This document shows positions 1 to 6,293 of a stretch of DNA of 32,007 nt, piece by piece; position 1 is the stretch's first letter, and every line of letters starts with the position of its first letter. This stretch comes from a virus. Position numbers and translations under genes: made by a program. The stretch spans positions 1-32,007 of IMG/VR virus record IMGVR_UViG_3300042517_000492. One strand, given 5' to 3'. The notes beneath the pieces were generated by a model that was not told the DNA's origin, did not search any database, and saw nothing but the letters and a program-made list of their open reading frames with translations.

Positions 1-1
1 A

Positions 2-529
2 CACCTCACAGCAGGAACGACAGGAGCAGCGTTAAACGCATCGGGCGGGGCAGGAGATCCGTGGTCAACGACATTGCCAGGGGCGTACACAGGCGATCAG
101 GCTGGAAGGCTATTAGCAGACATTGTTGATTCCACATCGCTCATCACAGTCGGAAACGTAACGGTTACTGCACCGGTCAGCGAAGCAGGGGTGATAACCG
201 AGTTGATTCTAGGGGATGATTATCTAGCGGCGAACGGTAGGGCGTTGACTTGGAGCGTGACCGAAATTAGCGGCATGTCGTTAGCTAACGCAAGTTGCAA
301 GTTCTGGGTGCGTAAGGATGACGTTACGGACTTCTGGACAGGCACAGTTTCAGATGGAACCGATCCAAAATGGACGCTAAGCGTTGACATTACCAATACC
401 GATTGGGGCACGCTTGAAGCAGGGCTTTATGAGTATGGCGTTGAGATCATCGACAGCAGCAACAGCCGCGAAGTAACGGTTGTGATTAATCCAAAGGATC
501 AAAGGCTGAGACTGAGGAGCAAGGTGTGA
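2..529 (+). CDS. C-terminal part of a virion/baseplate-type protein (5' truncated)
   Basis: The reading frame is open from the window edge, so the start lies outside; the internal TTG at 74 is not needed as a start. The early part contains DPWSTTLPGAYTGDQAG, a segment style I associate with phage tail and baseplate proteins that precede a long fibre or receptor-binding section. The remaining 120 residues look like an all-beta, immunoglobulin-like fold (alternating V/T/S/W strands, for example ALTWSVTEISG and YEYGVEIID), ending in a basic tail. Its role is inferred to be structural. It is followed by a promoter-like gap and a homing endonuclease, so it probably ends the preceding late transcription unit. 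No catalytic motif is visible. Confidence 0.6.
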   Translation, partial: HLTAGTTGAALNASGGAGDPWSTTLPGAYTGDQAGRLLADIVDSTSLITVGNVTVTAPVSEAGVITELILGDDYLAANGRALTWSVTEISGMSLANASCKFWVRKDDVTDFWTGTVSDGTDPKWTLSVDITNTDWGTLEAGLYEYGVEIIDSSNSREVTVVINPKDQRLRLRSKV

Positions 530-535
530 TTGCAT

Positions 536-563
536 TTGCTCAATGCAACTTAAATGCTAAAAT
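536..563 (+). promoter_or_regulatory. Candidate extended -10 promoter
   Basis: TTGCTC at 536-541 and TAAAAT at 558-563 are separated by 16 bases, and a TG at 555-556 gives an extended -10 element. Transcription would begin near 570, at the base of the hairpin at 567-600. This would drive the homing-endonuclease genes and possibly terminase. It is a pattern match only. Confidence 0.4.
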
Positions 564-566
564 AGC

Positions 567-600
567 GACAGCCTGCACGACTGGAATCGTGCAAGCTGTC
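567..600 (+). other. Strong hairpin in the 5' leader of the endonuclease genes
   Basis: GACAGC(C)TGCACGA at 567-580 pairs with TCGTGCA(A)GCTGTC at 587-600 around the loop CTGGAA. This gives 13 base pairs with one C/A mismatch. No T tract follows, so it is not a simple intrinsic terminator. It would sit at the 5' end of an RNA started from the adjacent promoter candidate, a position where hairpins stabilise mRNA. Confidence 0.6.
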
Positions 601-627
601 TCACCATTCAGTTCGGCTAGGAACGTC

Positions 628-1230
628 ATGGCTAAAGTAAATACTACAGCACTGTTTATTGAGCGTGCAATAGAGATTCATGGAGATCGTTACGACTATT
701 CGGAAACGATCTGGAACGGTTCAGATGAGCCAATAACCATTATTTGCAAGCAGTGCGGTCCGTTTACGCTATCCGAGTCTCAATCGCATTATTCTAAAAA
801 AGCATGCGGTTGCAGATGCCAAGGGAATCGCAAGTATAAAACATGCGAGTGCGGGCATTACGGGTATGGAAATGATTTTCCTCCTCACCTTAAAGGTCGA
901 TGTCTTAAATGTAGAGTGGCAGAAAAAGCCAAGATAGGAATCGAGATAGTTGATGTGCTGAAATATCAAGCGTGGCATTTACGACGGCCACAGGTTACGA
1001 AGCAATACAAATCAAAATGGCACAAGTGGGCGTTCAGGGACAGAGGGAATTCAACCTTTGTGGCTAGGCAGACTGGGCATAGGCGAGAATGTGAAATAAC
1101 GGATTGGCAACAAGCAGCAAAAAGAATGATTGGTTGTTTACGCAAGGAGGAAACATTATGGCAAATCAAAGCAAGACGTTGGGTGGACGGTCTAAGAAGG
1201 CGGCAACACGTACAGAATTGCTCGAGTTAG
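628..1230 (+). CDS. Homing-endonuclease-associated protein with DUF723-like and zinc-ribbon domains
   Basis: The N-terminal 60 residues (FIERAIEIHGDRYDYSETIW followed by a CKQCG pair) match the repeat seen in many phage homing endonucleases, where an 'IHGDKYDYS' segment precedes a zinc knuckle. A second cysteine cluster (CRC, CECG, CLKC) follows, then a basic, Trp/Arg-rich C-terminus likely to bind DNA. No HNH or GIY-YIG catalytic site is visible here; the adjacent overlapping gene has one. I chose ATG 628 because TAGGA lies five bases upstream and a promoter and hairpin precede it. A longer form from GTG 526 would overlap the previous stop by four bases. The gene is visibly more AT-rich than neighbouring structural genes, consistent with transfer. 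Confidence 0.6.
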   Translation: MAKVNTTALFIERAIEIHGDRYDYSETIWNGSDEPITIICKQCGPFTLSESQSHYSKKACGCRCQGNRKYKTCECGHYGYGNDFPPHLKGRCLKCRVAEKAKIGIEIVDVLKYQAWHLRRPQVTKQYKSKWHKWAFRDRGNSTFVARQTGHRRECEITDWQQAAKRMIGCLRKEETLWQIKARRWVDGLRRRQHVQNCSS

Positions 1231-1442
1231 TCGAAACACAAGATTATCGATGTGCTGTTTCAGGCGAGCCAATTGAGCCAGACACCTGTGCTTTAGATCA
1301 CGTCATTGCAGTAAGCAAAGGCGGCGGTCACGAAGTCGAGAACCTTCAGATACTGCACAAGGAAGTTAATCGAATGAAAGGGACGTTGAGCAATGAAGAA
1401 CTGATTGAATGGTGCAAGAAGATCATCAAATGGAACTCATGA
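1158..1442 (+). CDS. HNH endonuclease
   Basis: The 94-residue protein has the compact HNH (beta-beta-alpha metal) fold: a YRCAVSGEPI first strand, LDHVIAVSKGGG carrying the catalytic Asp-His, and ENLQILHKEVNRMKG carrying the Asn and the late helix. It would nick or cut double-stranded DNA using one metal ion. ATG 1158 has AAGGAGG seven bases upstream, clearly better than an earlier in-frame ATG at 1104. It overlaps the end of the previous gene in another frame by 73 bases. HNH genes beside terminase are common; some assist cos cleavage during packaging, others are homing enzymes. The AT-rich partner upstream favours homing, and the location keeps packaging open. Confidence 0.8.
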   Translation: MANQSKTLGGRSKKAATRTELLELVETQDYRCAVSGEPIEPDTCALDHVIAVSKGGGHEVENLQILHKEVNRMKGTLSNEELIEWCKKIIKWNS

Positions 1443-1448
1443 CACCCC

Positions 1449-1484
1449 CCCATTCGGGTGGGTCCCTGTACCCCCCCGAATGGG
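1449..1484 (+). other. 15-bp hairpin between HNH gene and terminase
   Basis: CCCATTCGGGTGGGT at 1449-1463 pairs with ACCCCCCCGAATGGG at 1470-1484 around the loop CCCTGT, with a single mismatch. No T tract follows. It lies in the 160-base gap before the small terminase gene. It could be a terminator without a U tail, an RNA stability element, or part of a packaging site. Confidence 0.6.
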
Positions 1485-1525
1485 CAGTACGGCGGCAAAA
1501 ACGCTCGATTTCGTTGCAGAAAGTT

Positions 1526-1560
1526 GGGGTTAGGTTGGTTTTCGTTGGGGTAGGGGGCGG
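1526..1560 (+). other. G-rich tract upstream of terminase
   Basis: Four G runs (GGGG at 1526-1529, GGTTGG around 1532-1537, GGGG at 1547-1550 and GGGGG at 1553-1557, then GG) lie on the plus strand within 35 bases. This could form a quadruplex. The last run also serves as a possible ribosome binding site for an upstream-extended small terminase gene. Confidence 0.4.
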
Positions 1561-1602
1561 TCTATCACACCAAAGCAAAACGTCAGATTATTAGGTCGAG
1601 CC

Positions 1603-1878
1603 GTGAGAGAAAAATGGGATGTACCAAGAGATCGAGTAGTATCCGAACTGGCGGCTATTCTTGCGTTGCGAGATCCAGAATTGACGTTAGAGGCGGCGAA
1701 GGTTTTTGCTGCTATGGACGCAATCAATGTGAAACGCGACGAACTAGAGATGAAGCGAGAAGCAAAGGACAATGAGCACAAGCTACGACTTCTTGAACTC
1801 GCTAGACGTGCACCAGCTAACGAGCTTGCTAAGCTCGCATCCGAAAACGGCATCATCACTATTGAGCAGCAAAGATGA
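1603..1878 (+). CDS. Probable terminase small subunit
   Basis: The 91-residue protein is helical and charged: an early segment EKWDVPRDRVVSELAAIL, then a long likely coiled coil (KRDELEMKREAKDNEHKLRLLEL). It sits directly before the large terminase. Its job would be to recognise the packaging site and regulate the large subunit. I assign it by position and by resemblance of the N-terminal half to short terminase small subunits; no unequivocal motif is present. The listed start is GTG 1603. The same frame is open back to 1534 without ATG, GTG or TTG, and the upstream residues look protein-like, so initiation at ATC 1564 behind AGGGGG is possible. Confidence 0.55.
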   Translation: MREKWDVPRDRVVSELAAILALRDPELTLEAAKVFAAMDAINVKRDELEMKREAKDNEHKLRLLELARRAPANELAKLASENGIITIEQQR

Positions 1879-3973
1879 TGAGCGGAACGCATCACGCGAG
1901 TACATGGCGGCAAAGCGTGCTAGAGATCGAGACCTAAAGATACCTGCACCAAAGAACATCGCAAACCGATTGCGTGCGTTAGACGATGCAGAGTTTTTTC
2001 TACAGCACTACTTTGGCAACGTGTTCAGCGAACCGTTTACCGAGGATAGACGCGATATGTTGCAGTCTATTGAGAACGCAGCGTTGTACGGTGGCGACCA
2101 AGCTATTGCGGGTCCACGTGGTGAAGGCAAAACGCGGTTAGTTTTGTACCAGGGCTTGAGGCTCGCAATCAAAGGCATTAGTCGTTTTCCGATTGTAATT
2201 GGCAAGTCGCAATCCAAGGCTGAAAAAGACTTGAAAACGATCCGCGAGAAGTTGCAACAGAATCAGCAGTTTATCGATGACTTCCCAGAGATTGGCTATC
2301 CGTTCAAGGCTATCGGTGGTTGGTCGAGTCGGTGTAGATTGCAGACCGTCGCAGGTGTTTTCACGCAGATCGAGATTGCGCCAGATCACTTGATATTCCC
2401 AACTATTGAGCCGTACCAGCTTGAATGGAGTGGTGAAGTAGAACTGTTGAGCAATGGGCAAATCTTCGCGTGCATGGGAATTGACGGTCCTATTCGAGGA
2501 ACGACGTTTCGAGACGAACGACCGACCGTCGCAATCATTGATGATATTGAGGATAAAGAAGCGGCAAGGTCGGACACGTTGATTGAGAAAAACGAGTCTG
2601 TTATCGAGGAGGATATCGGCGGTCTCGGATCTAGTGCCGAGCCTATTTCCCGCGTGTTTCTGTGCACGATTCAGAACCGCAAATGCCTAGCGTACAAGTA
2701 CACCGATCCAACGCAGAAGCCAAGTTGGAGGGGTCGCCGTTATCGCAAGATGATTAAGCCACCAAGCAGAACCGATTTAGTCGATCAGTTCATTGATATG
2801 TGGAAGAACCGCAAAGACAATGACATTGATGCAAGAGAAGCATATAGATTCTGGAAGTTGAACCAAAACGAGATTGAGCACGATTGCCAGATTAGTAATC
2901 CCTACAGCTACTCGAAGAAAGTTCATTCCGATGGCGAACCGATGGAGTTGTCAGCGATCCATAGCTACTATGTCAGGGTTGCGAAATACGGACCTAAAGC
3001 GGTCGCCACGGAAATCGACAACGATCCGCCAGAGGACGCTTCCGCCAAAGGCATTGGCCTTACGGTGCAAGTCGTTTCGAGTCGTCTCAACGGACTTGCG
3101 AAACGTCAGTTACCGGCTAATACAGTTACTCTGACAGCGGCGATTGACTTGGGTAAGTATTACTGCCATTGGGCTGTTGTCGCATGGTGGCAGGGGGCTG
3201 GCGGTTGCGTGGTTGACTATGGAGCAAAACAGGTTTTAGGCACTGACAATACGCAGGACCATTACGCAGCAGAACCGCATATCTTCGACGCATTGTTGGA
3301 TTGGCGGGAGCAGATCCTACAAACGAACTACACGGACGCTAGCGGCATTGTTCGTAAGGTCGATCTGTGTTTTGTTGACAGCGGAGCGTTTACGAATTGT
3401 GCCTACAAGTTCTGTATTGACGTTGGGCGACCGTTCTTTCCGTCGAAGGGCATCGCAAACTACAAGAAAAAGAAGGCTGACACCAACCGTCTATTCGTTG
3501 GCGATAACTTGCACTGCGAGTATCTGCCAGCTCACAAAGTTGCGTTGTACGAACTTGACACCGACTACTGGAAGCAGTTCATCCATGAGCGGTTTATGAC
3601 TTCCACGTTTGATGAGAATAACATGCTGCGGCGTGGTGCGTTGTCGCTTTATCACACCGAGAAGAAGCACACGATGTATGCCGAGCATATTTGTGCAGAG
3701 GAGTACGTTAGCGAGTTCGTCGAGGGCAAGGGCAGTAAGCAATACTGGAACAAACGTCGCGACGACAACCACTGGTTAGATGCTACCTACATGGCAGCGG
3801 CAGCGGCAGAAGTCTACGGCGTCAAGTTGCTATCGTCGAGCGAAGCGGAGATTGTCGCACGTCAAACGAATCCAGCAGCGGAGAAGCAGTCACAAGTCAG
3901 GAGGCCACAACAACATGGACAAGCCAACCGATTCAGAACACGTCCAGGCGGCTGGATACCAAGGAGGAGATAA
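1862..3973 (+). CDS. terL: Terminase large subunit
   Basis: This is the DNA-packaging motor and headful or cos nuclease. Counting from TTG 1862, the ATPase half has a Walker A GPRGEGKT at residues 84-91 and a Walker B VAIIDDIED near residue 222. The RNase H-like nuclease half shows AIDLGKYY near 427, CFVDSGAF near 505 and DDNHWLDAT near 637, which supply the three acidic metal ligands. The length of about 700 residues fits large terminases of the lambda gpA/Terminase_6 type. The frame is open from ATG 1772, but those 30 residues are Ser/Leu-rich and overlap the small subunit by 107 bases. TTG 1862 or ATG 1904 is more likely. The C-terminus ends in basic residues. Confidence 0.93.
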   Translation: MSSKDDERNASREYMAAKRARDRDLKIPAPKNIANRLRALDDAEFFLQHYFGNVFSEPFTEDRRDMLQSIENAALYGGDQAIAGPRGEGKTRLVLYQGLRLAIKGISRFPIVIGKSQSKAEKDLKTIREKLQQNQQFIDDFPEIGYPFKAIGGWSSRCRLQTVAGVFTQIEIAPDHLIFPTIEPYQLEWSGEVELLSNGQIFACMGIDGPIRGTTFRDERPTVAIIDDIEDKEAARSDTLIEKNESVIEEDIGGLGSSAEPISRVFLCTIQNRKCLAYKYTDPTQKPSWRGRRYRKMIKPPSRTDLVDQFIDMWKNRKDNDIDAREAYRFWKLNQNEIEHDCQISNPYSYSKKVHSDGEPMELSAIHSYYVRVAKYGPKAVATEIDNDPPEDASAKGIGLTVQVVSSRLNGLAKRQLPANTVTLTAAIDLGKYYCHWAVVAWWQGAGGCVVDYGAKQVLGTDNTQDHYAAEPHIFDALLDWREQILQTNYTDASGIVRKVDLCFVDSGAFTNCAYKFCIDVGRPFFPSKGIANYKKKKADTNRLFVGDNLHCEYLPAHKVALYELDTDYWKQFIHERFMTSTFDENNMLRRGALSLYHTEKKHTMYAEHICAEEYVSEFVEGKGSKQYWNKRRDDNHWLDATYMAAAAAEVYGVKLLSSSEAEIVARQTNPAAEKQSQVRRPQQHGQANRFRTRPGGWIPRRR

Positions 3974-3974
3974 G

Positions 3975-4208
3975 ATGAACGCACCAGCGATCAATCGAAA
4001 GCAACGTCGGCAAGCACAGATCCGAACACCAGAACCGGTGAAAGAATCCGAGCCAGTTGCTCGCGTTAAGTTCGTGCCGAATCAATGCAAGTGCTGCGAA
4101 GCAATGCGACCAAAAGACAAGGATTACAGCCGAGTGTATTGCACGGTCGGTTCTATTCGGTATGTTAAATGCGGGTATTGTGGGCACACTTGGAAACAGC
4201 GAGGATGA
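3975..4208 (+). CDS. Small zinc-ribbon protein
   Basis: The 77-residue protein starts at ATG 3975, with AAGGAGG seven to eight bases upstream and two bases after the terL stop. The N-terminal half is basic (NRKQRRQAQIR). The C-terminal half carries a zinc ribbon with CKCC and CGYC pairs about 35 residues apart and ends HTWKQRG. It is probably a nucleic-acid-binding accessory of packaging or late transcription, inferred only from the zinc ribbon and its location between terminase and the gpW-like gene. I do not recognise a named family. Longer in-frame starts exist upstream within terL but lack a good ribosome binding site. Confidence 0.7.
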   Translation: MNAPAINRKQRRQAQIRTPEPVKESEPVARVKFVPNQCKCCEAMRPKDKDYSRVYCTVGSIRYVKCGYCGHTWKQRG

Positions 4209-4278
4209 TTTACTACCCAGCTAGTATCTTCGATTCTCACACACTTCAACTTGCTGAATGCGATGCCATGCTTAGTTC

Positions 4279-4491
4279 ATGGCATTAGATGCATCCAATC
4301 TACTATCGCAAGTCGAGACAGCTATCGAGCAGTTGCTAACTGGCAACGTGCAATCGTACTCTATTGGGTCGCGGTCAGTCACTAAGCTGGATCTAGCTAA
4401 GCTATTCGATGAACGTCGAATGCTACAAGCGGAAGTCGCACGTTCTCAAGGCGGCATGTTTACGCTAGGAAAGATGGGGCGTGCACGATGA
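4279..4491 (+). CDS. gpW-like head-tail joining protein
   Basis: The 70-residue protein has the pattern of lambda gpW relatives: two helices (LLSQVETAIEQLLTGN and KLDLAKLFDERRMLQAEVARS) around a short beta hairpin with GSRSVTKLDL, and a C-terminal GGMFTLGKMG. The order terL, gpW, portal is that of lambda A-W-B. gpW plugs the portal after packaging and provides the platform for the next connector. The gene overlaps the portal start by ATGA. The 70 bases before it hold no other gene. The family call rests on size, pattern and position. Confidence 0.75.
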   Translation: MALDASNLLSQVETAIEQLLTGNVQSYSIGSRSVTKLDLAKLFDERRMLQAEVARSQGGMFTLGKMGRAR

Positions 4492-6293
4492 ACGTCCTGG
4501 ATAAGCTCATTGGCTACTTCTCGCCAGAACGCGGAATCCGCAGGGCACAAGCTCGCAAACTAATGCGTAGCTATGCCGGGGCGGAATCCAGCCGACTAAA
4601 CGCAAACAAGAAACCTCGCAATCTAGCGGCAGACCAAGAGCTGATGGGACCGTTCGGAGCTGACGCCATGCGTGCGTGGGCTCGGTCGATGGTTCGCGAT
4701 AACTGCTATGCGTGGAACATCGTTGACACCATCGTATCGAACGTGGTCGGCTCAGGCATTACCGCTCAGTCCGTTCTAGAAGATAAAGACGGAAACGACC
4801 AGGAAGATATCAACGACCAACGCGACAAGGTGTTTTCAGAGTGGTGCGAAGTTGCTGACGTGAACGGGCAACTGAACTTTTACGAGATGCAGATTCTCGC
4901 AATGCGGGAAATGGTCGAAGCGGGTGAAGTGCTTATCCGAATTATTCGGACCAACGGCAAAGAATACAAAGGTATTTCGCGACCTGTTCCACTGGCGTTG
5001 GAAATCATCGAAGCGGATCGTCTCGCACTAGAGCGAGATACGTACAAGTCTGGCGGAATCCACGGCAACAACAAAGTCGTTCGCGGTGTTGAACTCGATG
5101 ACAAAGGCAAGCCAGTCGCGTACTGGATTTACCCGCAGCATCCGAGTAGCCCGTATTCATTCGGTCAGCAAATACCTGAGCGAGTTCCTGCACGCGAGAT
5201 TCTCCACTTATTCCGCAAAGACCGTGTGGGGCAGTCACGTGGCGTCAGTTGGCTTGCTCCAGTCATGTCAACGTTGCGAGATCTGGGAACTTACATCGAA
5301 AACGAACTAGCATCGTCAGCTATCGCGAGTTGTTTCGGCGTGGTCATCAAGACCAATACCCCTGGCGGCTCGCTACAGTTTCCGCAGGGTGAAAGCTCGG
5401 TTGACTCCAACGGCAATATGCTTGAGCAACTAGAGCCCGGCTTGGTCGCTCGCATTCGACCTGATGAGGATATTTCAGTTGTCGATCCAGCTAGACCAGC
5501 ATCGCAAAGCGAACCGTGGATTAACCTGATGCTACGCGGGTCAGCCGCAGGCACGGGAACGAACTACGAAGCGATTGCCAAGGACTTTTCCAAGACTAGC
5601 TACAGCAGTTCTCGCACTAGCAAACTAGAAGATCGTCCGCGATACAAGCGAGACCAGAACTACATCAAGTGGCATATGTGTCAACCGGTTTGGGATGCGT
5701 TTTGCGATGCAGCAGCATTTGCTGAGGTCGATGGATTCCCAACGGAAACAGAACTGCTTGAAGATCGACGCGGAGTAACGCCAGTCGAGTGGCAACTGCC
5801 AGAGCAGGAGTGGGTCGATCCTATGTCGGAGCAATCAGCATCGGAGGCAGCAATCAATTCGTTTACCGATACTGCCCAGCGTGTTTGCGGTGCTCGCGGC
5901 ATGTCCTATCGTGCGGTTTACTACCAGCGCATGAAAGAGGATCGGCTACGCAAAAAGCTAGGGTTGCTCACGGAGTCGGAACGTACCGCCCAAATGATGG
6001 CGGCTCAGACCGGGGCTATCGGTCCAGTTGATGAAGTCAACGCAAGTGCTGAGGGCGAATTAGTTGAGTCGGTCGGTGGCGAGTTTATGGGCATGAAGCG
6101 ACGCGACTGGTTAAACATTCGCAAGGCAGTTCGAGACGTGCAAAAGGACTTCATTGAAGGCAAGTCTACCGAAACATTTGCACGCACTGAATTGGCGATG
6201 CTAGGCGTTCCAGAACAGTTTGCCAACAGTCTCATCGATGATGCCAGAGACGGATCGGTTGATAACGTCGAGCCAGGTGAGGTGACAGCGTGA
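4488..6293 (+). CDS. Portal protein, lambda gpB family
   Basis: The 601-residue protein matches the lambda-type portal (Phage_portal_2). It has an N-terminal basic segment, then CYAWNIVDTIVSNVVGSGI, MREMVEAGEVLIRI and LALEIIEADRL, a central GTNYEAIAKDFSKTSYSSSR clip/wing segment typical of the family, and an acidic C-terminus. A dodecamer of it forms the DNA entry channel at one capsid vertex. It starts at ATG 4488 inside the ATGA overlap with the gpW-like gene and ends with a GTGA overlap into the capsid gene. Its length is usual for the family and no break is visible. Confidence 0.93.
   Translation: MNVLDKLIGYFSPERGIRRAQARKLMRSYAGAESSRLNANKKPRNLAADQELMGPFGADAMRAWARSMVRDNCYAWNIVDTIVSNVVGSGITAQSVLEDKDGNDQEDINDQRDKVFSEWCEVADVNGQLNFYEMQILAMREMVEAGEVLIRIIRTNGKEYKGISRPVPLALEIIEADRLALERDTYKSGGIHGNNKVVRGVELDDKGKPVAYWIYPQHPSSPYSFGQQIPERVPAREILHLFRKDRVGQSRGVSWLAPVMSTLRDLGTYIENELASSAIASCFGVVIKTNTPGGSLQFPQGESSVDSNGNMLEQLEPGLVARIRPDEDISVVDPARPASQSEPWINLMLRGSAAGTGTNYEAIAKDFSKTSYSSSRTSKLEDRPRYKRDQNYIKWHMCQPVWDAFCDAAAFAEVDGFPTETELLEDRRGVTPVEWQLPEQEWVDPMSEQSASEAAINSFTDTAQRVCGARGMSYRAVYYQRMKEDRLRKKLGLLTESERTAQMMAAQTGAIGPVDEVNASAEGELVESVGGEFMGMKRRDWLNIRKAVRDVQKDFIEGKSTETFARTELAMLGVPEQFANSLIDDARDGSVDNVEPGEVTA

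Noticed and set aside
526-627. GTG 526 start for the zinc protein
   Set aside because: The added residues span the promoter candidate and the perfect hairpin, and ATG 628 has a better ribosome binding site.
1409-1594. 61-residue plus-strand frame over the hairpin and G tract
   Set aside because: Composition follows the repeats, there is no ribosome binding site, and it begins inside the HNH gene.
1772-1861. Longer terL starting at ATG 1772
   Set aside because: It would overlap the small subunit by 107 bases, and the added residues are Ser/Leu-rich, like an out-of-frame translation of that gene.
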